Part shown: piece by piece, positions 13,245-24,241 of the stretch
How the letters are laid out: every line of letters starts with the position of its first letter
How positions within the stretch are numbered: position 1 is the first letter of the stretch
NCBI GenBank assembly: GCA_015501585.1
Contig: JADNRY010000245.1
Location: 28,844 to 92,843, forward strand
DNA from: Rhodocollybia butyracea
Taxonomy: Eukaryota; Basidiomycota; Agaricomycetes; Agaricales; Omphalotaceae
Length of the DNA stretch: 64,000 nucleotides
Reading direction: 5' to 3'
Translations under genes and position numbers: made by a program
Notes under the pieces: model-generated
The model's database searches: none
The model's input: the letters and a program-made list of their open reading frames with translations, nothing else
What the model was told of the DNA's origin: nothing

Positions 13245-13785
13245 ATGTCCTCCAAGTAAGTTTGATTCTTTCTTCTATTATTGCTAACGCTAACTAATTT
13301 CCAGGTTTTCTGATGTATTTCCGCCAACTCTCCCGCCTAAATCACCCCCTCCTTTTAGGAACGACGTGCAGCAAGGATTTCGTACGCCACAGTATCTCTT
13401 AGGCTGGGTAATTCGTCTGTCCGAGGCAGCAGCCCTATTAAGTGATGGACCGCGTCAGGGCGATCCAATCTCTCATGTTGCTAGTTGGACTCTTTCTGCG
13501 AGGTGGCCAGAGGTCCGGTCAAAATATCCTGCTTTAGAGTGCGTTTTTCGTCTACTTCTTTCCCCATCATCTCATATCATCACTAGAGCTCTCACGGCTC
13601 CAGCAAGCCTAACTTGGGATTACCCATACGTTATCGTATACATTTGCAGCAACAACTTTCCAAACAAGATGAAATTAGTCCTAGAACATGAAGATGAGGC
13701 TATCCGAGCAGCGATGGAGGTCATTGGTTTTCCTTCGGAAAGGGAGGCAGAATTGAAATGGTATCGGTCGAGCAAGCAGAAGTAA
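13245..13785 (+). CDS. Small protein of unknown function, about 145 residues
   Basis: Not recognised. ATG at 13245 with a TATA box 64 bases upstream. Two good introns keep one frame open: 13256-13304 (GTAAGT to TTCCAG) and 13539-13586 (GTGCGT to CACTAG). The product starts MSSKFSDVFPPTLPPKSPPP, has a hydrophobic stretch TWDYPYVIVYIC after the second intron, and ends in a charged tail WYRSSKQK. No signal peptide, no membrane helix of normal length and no Cys/His metal pattern is visible. The promoter, intron pattern and uninterrupted frame argue for a real gene. Confidence 0.6.
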
Positions 13786-14926
13786 TATTTTGGAATCACC
13801 TATCACACGATTTTTAGTATAGGATGACGGTACCATGAGCGGGATGTGTGATGAATCCGTGCTCAGTGCTCAGCCTCCTGGCCAGATAGGGTGGAATATG
13901 ATGGATAAACTCGCCTTTCCCGGTCATGTTCTGTTTTTAAATGGATCCTTTTGCTGATTTTCGCCACAGTTCCAGACCTATGTCGAGGAAGTATACATCC
14001 TGATTCAAAGGTTGGGGTGAGATATAAATGCAATGTTTTTTGAAAGTGGATTGTACGTTTATCAGCTGGGACCCGAAGGTAACTGGATTTCTTATCAGTG
14101 ACTTACTGGCTCTACTCTGCATATATATTGTTTTGTTGTCACTTGAGAGTTATTGACAACTTTATTCCGCTAACTAGAGCTCAGTCATCGTTATCAGTTC
14201 TCGTATAAAGGCTCAGATCTCAGATCTGAGCAAATCTTTTATGCCGGATGTATCAGGTACGCGTGGATACGATTGGTACAGGATATCCTAGTGAATGGAC
14301 AGACAACAGCGGGGAAATCAATACATGAATCAGATCTCCAGACGGTGCGTGAACTAGGCCGGTCAGCCGTTCACTATCCATCATGCTTGCTACTCACCCG
14401 TTGTTCCCTTGCCCATATTTAACCAACGTTAATTTGAACATTGTGTACTTGTTAACGCTCAGTCCTTGGGCTACAAACCTCATGGACACGAAGTATACGA
14501 TGAACATCAGACCCCAGTGCCAGTTTGAGATGTTTACTTAATTCACGCTGGCAGGTCAAGTTCGGAAACAGAAAAATATTTCGCGCGTTCAAAATGACGA
14601 CCCTGTTTCCAGCAGCAAGCAGGTTTTGTCAGTACGTTGAATCTGACGTTCAGATTGTTCACCTTAAGTCGGAAAAACACAATATCAAATGTTGAGAGTA
14701 ACGCTGTGATAGGCGCTCATAAATTGTGAGCGCTTCTTTCTCAAATTGCTTCCACCAGTTGGACGGACTGGGCATTCCCTTCACCACTTGCTTTCCCAAT
14801 CGAATTCAATCCTAGCTTATCTGATATCCAGATTCGACACCTACAGATTTCAAACGTTCATTCTTGTGCCTCTATCTCCAATGTTTGAAAATTGATATTG
14901 AAGCTTTGCGCTTTAATCCATAAGCC
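13786..14926. other. Intergenic with one dispersed repeat copy
   Basis: No gene seen. It contains the repeat copy at 14195-14345. The stretch just before 14927 is pyrimidine-rich and may be the old promoter of the O-methyltransferase pseudogene. Confidence 0.5.
14195..14345 (+). repeat. Dispersed repeat R1, copy A
   Basis: Shares blocks with the reverse complement of 35235-35405, in the same order: CGTATAAAG, AGCAAATCTT, ACGATTGGTACAGGATAT, and AGACAACAGCGGGGAAAT followed by ATGAATCAGATCT. The two copies lie in opposite orientation 21 kb apart. The family is unknown; a solo LTR or MITE remnant would fit. Confidence 0.6.
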
Positions 14927-15785
14927 ATGTTGGCCATTCCTCTCACTGAGCTTGGAAACATTTGTCATTTCCAGCATACAGACCCTTGAAGCCGGCTACG
15001 CGAAATCAGGCATCCCGTATCCTTCACTAGATGAACCCCACAAACCCGGTCCCTTGGACAAACCCGGTCCCTTGGACAACTTTGCTCTCGGACAAACAAC
15101 CCGTGTCCTCATTCAGCTGCATACCAGATCATCGCCACCGTCCGAGGACCAATACAAACAATCCAAGACTACGCTCCTGCGATGTACCTTTCATCTTCGC
15201 TTGGTGTCGCTGTAGAAACCAATATCCCTGACATTGTCTTGAAGGAATCGGGCTTGCAGGTATGGTGCGGTTGATCAGGCACAAGGCCCACTCGTTAGAA
15301 GAGATTAAGAAAAAGCAAAAAAATATTCGTCCCATTATACGCCCAGTTGATTTCCTCACTCACCGTACTATAGCCCCAAAATCAAGTACAAAGGCTCCCC
15401 TGCAGCCGTGTTTGTCGGCCATCTGTGAATCTCTCTATAATATAGTTGCAAACTTGAGCTCACTGTTCTGGTTTTTTCAGCACCGACGAGAGTTTGAAGA
15501 GCGCCGCCTACATCTCATCAAGGAAAACATGGATCGCCGACATGTGGACCTGGTATGAAAAGCCCGGCAATGACCTGCGCCTCATCCGATTCTCCTCTGC
15601 CATGAAAGGATCCGGCGACCGGTTTCCCCCTGACAAAATCATCATCGTAACCTTAGATTCACCCAACTTTTTTCGCAGGTGATTACTGGAAGGACCTCAA
15701 GCCCGACAGCGTCATCGTAGATGTTGGTGGGGGCGAGATGGGATGGCAACTCCAGTCTGTTCATATCGACGGTCCGCTGGCTTGA
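14927..15785 (+). pseudogene. SAM-dependent O-methyltransferase (family 2), decayed and truncated
   Basis: Fragments in order match fungal family-2 O-methyltransferases: MLAIPLTELGN, SSIQTLEAGYAKSGIPYPSL, YQIIATVRGPIQTIQDYAP, YLSSSLGVAVETNIPDIVLK, YKGSPAAVFVGH, an intron (GTGAAT to TTTTCAG), MWTWYEKPGNDLRLIRFSSA, MKGSGDRFPP, a second intron, then DSVIVDVGGG, which is SAM motif I. Lesions are a frameshift near 14965, an 18-base tandem duplication (PGPLDK repeated) near 15045-15080, a one-base loss near 15110, and degraded sequence after 15260. The frame stops at 15785 right after motif I, so the rest of the SAM domain and the catalytic His region are missing. Confidence 0.75.
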
Positions 15786-18050
15786 GTCGTGTTCGTCCCT
15801 GTGTAAAAAGCTTAAAAAATAGGATCTTGGTACTAGAGTCTTGCAGAGAATCAACAGAAAGTAGGAAACAGCAGGACTGTTTGTATCGCTATTGCTGTTT
15901 CTAGATAATATTACGGGTATTACGGGTGTACATGTACCACAATATCACAATACTACGATACTACAACGGTAGAATACAAGCTTGATCAGACTTTTGAACA
16001 GACGAGAAGCATCTCCTTACTGCCAGGACTTGAAAATGAAGGTCAAAATCAACTAACGCCGCCTGAGAGTCTGAGCGTAGCTTCTTAACTCAACGATTTC
16101 GACTTTGAAGACCCTGCGGGAAAGAGATGCCAATCACTAATTATCTGGGTTTGGTATGGAAGGATTGGATATCCAACGCCTGTAAAAAGACTGACTCGTA
16201 TTACCCCCGTGAAAAAGTTGTAACGAGAATCACAGCCCACGAAGGAACGAGGAAGGGCCTGGCTTTGCCAGACATTCAACATTGCGTGAATGGGGAACAA
16301 CCAGGAACAGGGCTCACAGGTTTCTCAGAGGCCAGGTCGAGAGAGATAGAACCTGGCAAAGGGAATTAATGAGATGCGAGTTAGAGCGCTGTAGGTGAGT
16401 CCTGAACAAGGAGATTGAGAGGATGTCTAAAGGGCAACGCAGAGATTCGATAAGGGACAGGGTATATTGCGTAGTAGTTTAAGAAGAATCATAGACCAGT
16501 GACATGGGTGCCTGGTGGACGTAACAGCGACTAGCAAAATGAAGCAAAGAGTGTCAGATAAGTATCAGAAGACAACCTGACGCGAACCTGAAGCTCACAA
16601 AAGCGAAACAACGCAAAGAAACCACTGTAAGTGTATCACATTATCAATATCATTTACAGTGATCATTGATAGTCACGTACGTGGTTCCCAATTAGTATTC
16701 GACGACACATCCGAGAGTAAGCAAATTTTCATTGAGCGAGGTTTCCGAAGATTGGGAATTACACCATACGTCAAAAACATGTCGAGATTGGAGCTCGGAG
16801 TCTGGAGCTCAGATTTTCACAGAGAGGTTGAAATTGGGTCGACTCTCTGGAGTTTTCAAAGTAGAAGTGGCATTGTTGATTTCCGATTGGAAGGACGTTT
16901 CGTTGTATAAGTTTCGGAAGTCCGGAATGGGAGCAGGGGGCTGATACGGCTGTTGATTTTCCTTTTCATCCATTTGCATTGGCACGAAGGAAGGACAGCA
17001 AGTCCTTCGTATACGTTTCCTGTTAGTTTGTATTTGAGCCAGATTGAGACGATTAGACTCACCGTAGCAGTCGCTTACGGGAAGCGCCAAGTATCAGGCG
17101 CCTATGGTGTAGGTGTGTCGGGATTCGAATAATATCATTGTAACCAGCGTATAACCCTTCGAAGTCGCAAGGCCAGCTACCCGGGGCTCCCACCGCGAGA
17201 TTCCTAACGCTGTGGGCCGTTGCGTGACATACAGGCGGAGCCGCACTCTGAACACTTTATGGAAACTAACTTGTTCGCTAACAAAACGCTTCCGCGGAGG
17301 CGAAATCAACAGGGTACAAAAAAGATTAACACTGTATGTTATCTGTTACCCGGTCGTAAGCTTCAGTGGGAGGTGCACCCTGAGACGAGGGCGGTAGAAC
17401 AAATGATATTGGGGAAAAGAGAGGAGAGGGATATGGTTAGCGTAACTTGAAATGAATGGGGACATAATCGAAAATAACTGGACAACCACCACCGATATAA
17501 AGAGCCAAATAGCGCGCGCAAGCTGGCCGGCTGAACCGTTGGACACAGCTGCGACCACATAAAACACGGGTCCAGAGGTCAAGACAGTGTTGATGAAGAG
17601 AAACAAAACCGCCGAATGAAGCGAAATGTATTGTTCCAGGTCGTAGGTAAATACAAGAATTCTAATGAGGGTTGCAAGTAGGAAGGAATGCCAATGTTGC
17701 ACAGCAGATTGGACGTACAGGTTTCCCTGCGTTTTCACTCCTCCCGTCCGCTAGGTACCTCACGCTGATCGCTCCCAAATCCTTCGCCGTAACGCCCTAC
17801 ATGGCAATTTTCCATATCATTACTGGATTTGCGCGGCTTCCATCGCTGCTCTACCTTCAGCGCTTGAGATACGCCCGCAGACAAGTCTGTTTGAATGTTT
17901 CATCGGTTGCTGGCAACAAGTCTGGCCGGTCTGAAGGCATGAATCATTAGAAAAAGAAAAACAGAGCTGGTAGAACTTAAGTATACGGACTGCTCATGCC
18001 AGCATTAGCTCAGGTTCTCCAATACCCTTCAAACCCATAAGCGTTGGTAT
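15786..18050. other. Gene-poor stretch
   Basis: Nothing recognisable except a hydrophobic open frame at 17346-17738 (listed separately). Confidence 0.45.
17346..17738 (-). pseudogene. Hydrophobic open frame, possible membrane protein fragment
   Basis: Not recognised. The minus-strand frame contains three membrane-helix-like stretches (LLATLIRILVFTYDL, SAVLFLFINTVL, WLFISVVVVQLFSIMS). It has no ATG at its start and no clear adjoining exons, so it may be a fragment or chance. Confidence 0.25.
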
Positions 18051-18383
18051 CGATGGTACAGGATTCCGACGCGTAGACGGCGTGGAAGTAAGGAAAGCGA
18101 TATTGCCAAAATTACTGAAGGAGATTGGGTCGGAAGGAAAGATAGACTGTATCGTTGTGGACGGCAGGAGAGGAGAAGAGGGGGGGAGGGGGGGGTCAAG
18201 TTGACTATTCTTGGATCGGGTTGCCAGGGAGTCGTCTATCGTCGAAAGTCACTGGTTGAAGGAAAGAAATTCTGACGCAATTCCATTCGCGAGCACCGAA
18301 ACTGCCACATAGCGCTTGGCGCTTTTTGTAAAAAATTGGTCAATCTGATGTTGAAATTTAAAACGTTGACACGGACGACGTCT

Positions 18384-18403
18384 TGGTGGTGGTGGTGGTG
18401 GTG
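18384..18403. repeat. (TGG)n microsatellite
   Basis: Six to seven GGT/TGG units in a row, in non-coding or degraded sequence. Confidence 0.8.
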
Positions 18404-18669
18404 TAACCGACGTGGTCCCATTGAGGAACAGTCGGGGCCCAATGAAGCAAGGAAGTAAATAAGTGCCCAGAATGTGCAGGCGCTTAAAAAGTGATGACCC
18501 TTCTTCAACGCTTTTTTCAGCCTCTGAACTTGCGCGCAGTCCATCACCTTGATGTGACCAGCCTTTCAAATGCTCGATATGCATCTTTGCTCTCAAACCG
18601 GGGGCTTTATCGAAAAAGATTCGTGCGTGTTGCGTTTTCATCTTATTCGAATGACACAACTAAACCAAA

Positions 18670-19511
18670 GTTACTCACAAGACCATATCCACTCTGGATC
18701 CCGAACGTCTTGTCGCTTCAGATTTCATCGACGCTGGAGATAGCACTCAAATTTCCGTATCCTACAAGGATGTTGCTTTCTTATTTCGGCGCTACTACAA
18801 CACTCAAAGACATGGGGCCAGGTATCCGCCTTACCCACCCGGAACCCGCGGCTACCTTTATCTACATCGTCTACCAGACGTTCATCCAGCTGCTTCGACT
18901 CTGCGGTTTAGAATCTGTGATAAAGACCTGCCGCCTCTCGAGTCGTTCTCCAATGGCAGGGACCTCACCCTGCCCACAGGTGTTCCCTGGGAAACGAATT
19001 GGCAACTCATGGACAGCTTTCGCATCCAAAACGTGTTCGAGGGTCTCCGTCTCGACAAAGTCATATCACCAGAGGTCCTCCAGCAGCTCAACAACTTTGA
19101 GAGTCTCAGGGAACGAAATATGAAGTTGTACTCTCCACCTATCCTCTCCTTCCGACAGCCATTCAGCGTCATAATGAAACAAATGGATGAAGGCGAGTAC
19201 TTACTAGCTTTTTTAATTTTTATCTCTCTCACCTTTCGGATCCTTAACGGTCAGATTCAGATCTCCCGGACAAAGGAAATGCGTGTACGATGTGTCTAGA
19301 CTACGATCCAGAGGGTAGAAGCTCCGCGAACAGAATCGTGTTGAGGCTAGTACAGATACCACAAGAGCTTCGCGGAAAAACACGCTGCGAAGAGGGTGAT
19401 ACCTTGCCATTCGAAGTCGTCCAACTGGGCACCGCACAGCTTTACGCCGACTTACTTAATATCTTGCTTCGACAATCACCGTCGTTATCCTCAGCTCAAT
19501 CACAAAGTTGA
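18670..19511 (+). CDS. Hypothetical protein, start not resolved
   Basis: One frame stays open from about 18670 to the intron near 19198. It reads DPERLVASDFIDAGDSTQ, FLFRRYYNTQRHGARYPP, GTRGYLYLHRLPD, STLRFRIC, LPTGVPWETNWQLMD and LRLDKVISPEVLQQL. After an intron ending near 19262 the last exon encodes MCLDYDPEGRSSANRIVLRL, QIPQELRGKTRCEEG and a Ser-rich end before the stop at 19511. The RGFLY-then-VRFR pattern with PWE resembles a conserved agaric protein family of unknown function. No ATG lies in frame near the 5' end, so at least one upstream exon is missing from my model. No domain can be named. Confidence 0.5.
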
Positions 19512-20149
19512 TTTCAGTATACCAAAGGTCCTAACCCTAACGCGATGACTGGAATCGCCTGCCGTAGCAGATGGATTTGCGAAGGCGAACAAGCTTGAAA
19601 AGTCGGAAGATTAGACGGAAATGGATGTATCTATACCACTGGGAAGAAGCCAGCCATTCGGGGATTCAGTGTTGAACTTCAGCGGAAAGCATGGCGCGGC
19701 TCGTTACAGCATGGGTATGCGAGAGGACAAAGAGCGATACGCTGAGACGACGGTGACAATAAAAGGATGGCATTAGATCATTTTACTTAATATGGGAAAC
19801 CACTAGGTAGGTAAACGGGGCACACAATCAACTCACTAGCTCAGAACCCGGGACCACCTGTGTTTGCGTTACTTCATGGACGAATGAGTAGCTAGCTAGC
19901 CTTCATATGCATGAGATTGAGCAGCTGGGAAACTGGGAAAAAACCATCCTTGAACTGCGTATCCACCTGAAATTTACAACTTGGAAAAATTGGACGCGTT
20001 GACGACAGTGATAAATGTTTCGGAGGAATAGCTAAGTGGACGGGTCTTTAGTACTTTGGTACTGCTGGCGAACCGCGTCGTCGACTCTGGATTGAGTCGC
20101 TGGGGAAGACGATCCACAAAAGGTTTTACGACCTAGAAATATACAGATT
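19512..20149. other. Intergenic, nothing seen
   Basis: No open frame, repeat or signal that I can support. Confidence 0.4.
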
Positions 20150-20585
20150 ATGTTCACTGCCTCCGTATGCAGCTTGTTCCCAATGACATTCTTCAAGAAC
20201 CAGACGATCTTTTTATCGGGTTCGATTGGTGAGCAAACAGACCATTTAACTAGCTATTTCGGGTACACGCGAACAGCCCCTCCTTACTGGATTCATCTGG
20301 ATTCATTTAGGCATACATTCATCACACCAAGGTCACCATGATATTATCTTCGTGCCCCTCTGTACAACTCTTTAATGGCTTCTCACTATCGGCTTATGCA
20401 TCCGTCTCCTCAATGTCGGCCTCATGGTCAAATCCAAAGGGGCCAGCGGGAGCATTGGCTTTCTCGTAGTCTGTCAAGTCCTTCAAGGCCTCGGCGGAGG
20501 CACCGCAGCATGTTCATCGCAGCATTTGGCACAGTCTGGGATATCATGCATCAGGATGGGGCACCGCTATTGCGTTTGTGTTGAG
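20150..20585 (+). pseudogene. Siderophore-iron transporter (MFS), scrambled relic
   Basis: Two pieces resemble fungal siderophore transporters. The piece near 20395-20510 reads GLCIRLLNVGLMVKSKG, then GFLVVCQVLQGLGGGTAA, a block from the C-terminal half of the family. The piece near 20160-20250 reads MTFFKNQTIFLSGSIGEQTD, which resembles the loop near the transporter C-terminus. Their order is reversed relative to the family, and no frame joins them. This is a remnant. Confidence 0.45.
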
Positions 20586-20589
20586 CATT

Positions 20590-21430
20590 CAAGTTTCCCT
20601 TTTTCGAATTGCTTTTGTATCCGAACTTAATAATTCCTGGCATATGTACGTGATCCCAATCTATGAAGGTGCAAATGGTTGATGTCCATTTGCTAGAATC
20701 CCAAAACTCCTTCTTCAGCATGCACGGATACTTTTCGGTCACTTCGTCTGCGAGTTCCAAGTCGTCGATAATTTCGTTGTTACGCGATTAGTCACAGATA
20801 GGGAGAATTTTGTATCGCACCATATGACCTGCAGAATGACATCCGCTGGCTCCACCAAAAGAGACCCACATACATGAAGAATACCATCGATTTTTCAATA
20901 ATGGAGGAACACTTGGTGGTGGATAAGGGGGTATCGTGGGTGGAGCCGTTTTTTGCTGCTAGGGGTTGCATGGGATCGTTGTGGCTCGTAAGATGCTCGA
21001 AGATGGTAAGAACAAATGAAAGGATAGAGTGAGATGATATTTGCTATCCACGAGTGGAGATGAACAGATAAAGGTATCGAGGATGAGATCATTGGCATCG
21101 TCATCTCTTTTGTGAACCTTCATGTACAGCTGATCAGCGACGCTGCCAAAGTGGAAGAAAGCGGTGTGTCAGTAGATGGCATGTGTACTGAAATCATCCA
21201 CGAGTGAACAAGGAGTGATAGAAAGTCCGAGCTAGTGGAAAGAAGACGCGAGAATGAAGTTTTGACCACAAGGATTGAGGATAAAATTATCGATGTAGGC
21301 CCAGATAGGCTGTCAGAGTTGGTCCAGCTTACTGTCAACAAGTATCTGCCTTCGCTGTCAGTGCTGATCCTATATTTCTTCAACAACGCTTTCATCGACA
21401 ACCACAATTGAGGCCATGTATCCACCATCT
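20590..21430 (-). pseudogene. Degenerate gene of unknown function
   Basis: The minus strand shows MVDTWPQLWLSMKALLKKY (from about 21428), and further on LADEVTEKYPCMLKKEFWD and STICTFIDW (20640-20760). These pieces vaguely recall large agaric MYND-zinc-finger proteins, but no MYND cysteine cluster is intact and several stops interrupt the frames. I cannot assign a function. Confidence 0.25.
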
Positions 21431-21873
21431 TAGGGATCTCGTTGCTGTCCAGAAATCATGCTCTCTCAAAATTTTGACCTTATTGCGGTACGAGCTGAGC
21501 TTTTCTTTGTCCTCCGACGAGAGTAAAAAGGAAGTATCGCCCTAAAACAGTTAACCAGGTAATGTGACTCGTAGATACGAGGGTATACTTAGTATACGTA
21601 CTGCGTTGCTTTGGGAATGCTTTCTAGTAGACAAGCAATTTCGCTATGTTTTGTTGAAGAGAGGAGTGACTCGACAGTGAGGGAAAAAGTCAAGATGTGG
21701 AGAGACAAAGAGCCATGGCCTTACACGATCACCTGACTTGGGTGCGTAGCGAAGACATTCGATCGTCTTCAAATCGTCTTTGCTTTCTACTAAGTTTCGT
21801 AGTGAACAATCACGATCGTATCATCTGAATGTTACACTCATATTGTTACAATGATATCATGAATCATGAAAGA

Positions 21874-24241
21874 CTACAAAACATAACGGAAATCGCGATT
21901 TTGAAAGTCGGTCAAGTCCAGGAATTCCTAGGGAAATCATAGCTCAGACCGCGGAAGGCAAAGAGAACAACCAAGGGAGAGACCTTTTCGACCTTGATCT
22001 CGTCAATACTTCCGTCATCGTTTATACGCTCAATGTAGACGTCGCTGTACTCATCACTACTGGGTGCGGCATCCCGTAATTTGTTCTGGCGAACCAAATG
22101 GAACTATTGAAGAGTAAGGGAAACGATATAGTTTCCTTTGTGCAAGAGCTAAAGGGATACACACCCGGATAAGCAACAGTAGGATCATGCAGCATCCATA
22201 GCAGATTCCGATAATCGTCCTGGAAAGAATGTACTTAACATCATTCGAAAGATATTTTGAGAAGAGTGATCAAACCAAGGTACGTGGTTGCTATTATACA
22301 GAATTATCGATAAGCGACCCAAGGACAGAACGTGAATCTATACATACCGAGGCTTGTATTTCTCTTGCCACATGAAAGGAGCGGTAGCGTTTCCAATGCA
22401 GTAGGCGCAAAGCATAATGGCGTTCGTGGTAACCTTTTTCGTATGACCGGCGGTGACACTAGAAAGCCAGGATAAGGATAGAACTAGAAAGAAACGAGGT
22501 GAATTTTTCATCAATCCTGCGAACGGCACAGGACTGACCAAAGCCAGTGGTACCAACACCTGCGTTCAATACGCTTTTCAGAACCCGATAAGATAGCCAA
22601 CAACAGAGCTCACCTGTTAGGTACACTCCGAAAAGCAAACCCACTGAGTCGGACCACGGTAGGGTGTTGACGATGATCACTCCGACGACATTGGGAACGA
22701 AATAGATAAAGCCAACATACGCCCGGCTATGGATGTACCTGATCAGCAACTGATTAGTCAAAAACTAGGAACCCACCCACCTGTTGGGGTAACGAGCCGC
22801 AATGTTCACTCCAGTCCAAATGGTAATGATCTCGACAAAACCACTGACTGTATTAAGCAACGTTGTTTGCAAATTCGTGAAGCCGAAGGAAGCTACAATG
22901 AGGGCTTGTTGGTTGGTGAGGGAGTTTGGGACATTATCTAAGGCGGAGAAGAGAGCGAACATCCACGTTTTTGGGTCTAAAAGTGCTTCAATCATTCTGA
23001 GGAGATTAAGTTCGATAAGATCATCATCATTATCAGAAGAGACGCACTGTTCCTTTTTGAAATGTTTATTCTCGACGCCAGTTTGGTTTTCCTTCAGTCG
23101 CATTACAGCAACGGCTCGTTCTTGGGGTGTCAAAAACCAGGCATTGGTAGGACTGTCAGGGAAAAACAAGCTAAACCGGGGGATATATGGGTTAGATACA
23201 ATGATGTGATTGCAACTTATGGTACACACAAGAAGCAGATCGCAATAATGAAGGTGATGGCCCCAGTAATAACCATGAGCCTGAGAGGTTAAGCAAAATT
23301 TCGAGAACTGTGACAGTGATCGTACCATTGCCAAGGCTCAAATTTTACTGTATGTATGTGTAGACAGCCAAAACTGACGAATCCAGAGATAATTTGGGCG
23401 GTCCCATTCATCAGGAACCAGTAACCAACTCTCAATGTTTGTTCGGTCCTGGTATAAAACATGGAACTGACAATCAGGAACCCAGCAGTGATAGATCCTT
23501 CGCACATTCCAAGAATGAGACGGACAACAAATAGTCCAGCAAAGTTGGTACAAGCTGCATGACAGCACAGAGCGACAGACCAAATGAATATGTTACAACT
23601 ATGACTACATGAGAGACGTAATTGGCAGAAGAAAAAAACACGCACCTCATCCATTTCCCAACAGGAAATTTCTGCAGGGCCAGGTTTTGGGGATACTCGA
23701 ATACGAGGTAACTCAAATAGAAGATAGTACCAAGCCTGATTTAGAGAACAGGATTAGAGGACCAACCAGCTCCGGCGAGAGTCTCACCAATTATACCTTT
23801 AAAGACGTGAAATGAGCATCCAATCTTATCGGGTATGAAGTAGTAGTACTAACTGATTTGTAGTTAAGTGAGCCGCGGCGTCGATACCTAATATCGCCGC
23901 ATTTCCCAATGTGGTCTTGTCCATGTATTGTACCCTATACTTTGTAAACGGCGCTCTATGACTGTCAAATGAGGCTCGCACCAGTAGAGTATACACATCA
24001 TAGGAAGTATGTGCCGGTCTATCTTGTTCCTAGAGCGCGATACACAGTCAGTCCTAGCAATGGAAAAAAAGCCTAGTGCTTACCGGATCCTGATTGCTTC
24101 TCGCGGGTCATACTCTCCAGCACCAGCACCACAAGCAAGGAGTGCAGCGGCTGTATCAACCTCCTTTGTTGAAACCTCTACATGGCGTTCGCGTTCTGCC
24201 TTTGGCCGTAGTTTCTCGTCATATTCTGTGGAAGAACCCAT
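21874..24241 (-). CDS. MFS permease of the DAL5/TNA1 (allantoate/nicotinate-type) family
   Basis: Twelve-helix anion:cation symporter family, predicted at the plasma membrane; substrate not predictable. ATG at 24241 (MGSSTEYDEK). Exons join in frame through about ten short introns: DPREAIRIR, NKIDRHILPMMCILYW, QYMDKTTLGNAAILGIDAA, HLTTNQYNWLGTIFYLSYL, PQNLALQKFPVGKWM, RLILGMCEGSITAGFLIVSS, GYWFLMNGTAQIISGFVSFG, FEPWQW, LMVITGAITFIIAICFLC, FFPDSPTNAWFLTPQER, DPKTWMFALFSALDNVPNS, then the C-terminal half and a last exon LDLTDFQNRDFRYVL ending at the TAG at 21874-21876. The D-K-T-T-L-G motif of helix 1 and the C-terminal FRYVL are family signatures. No lesion was found, which stands out against the broken genes around it. 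Confidence 0.85.

Noticed and set aside
18150..18330. Kinase-like glycine loop (LGSGCQGVVYRRK) on the plus strand
   Set aside because: A stop follows within 15 codons and no other kinase motif is found in any frame nearby.
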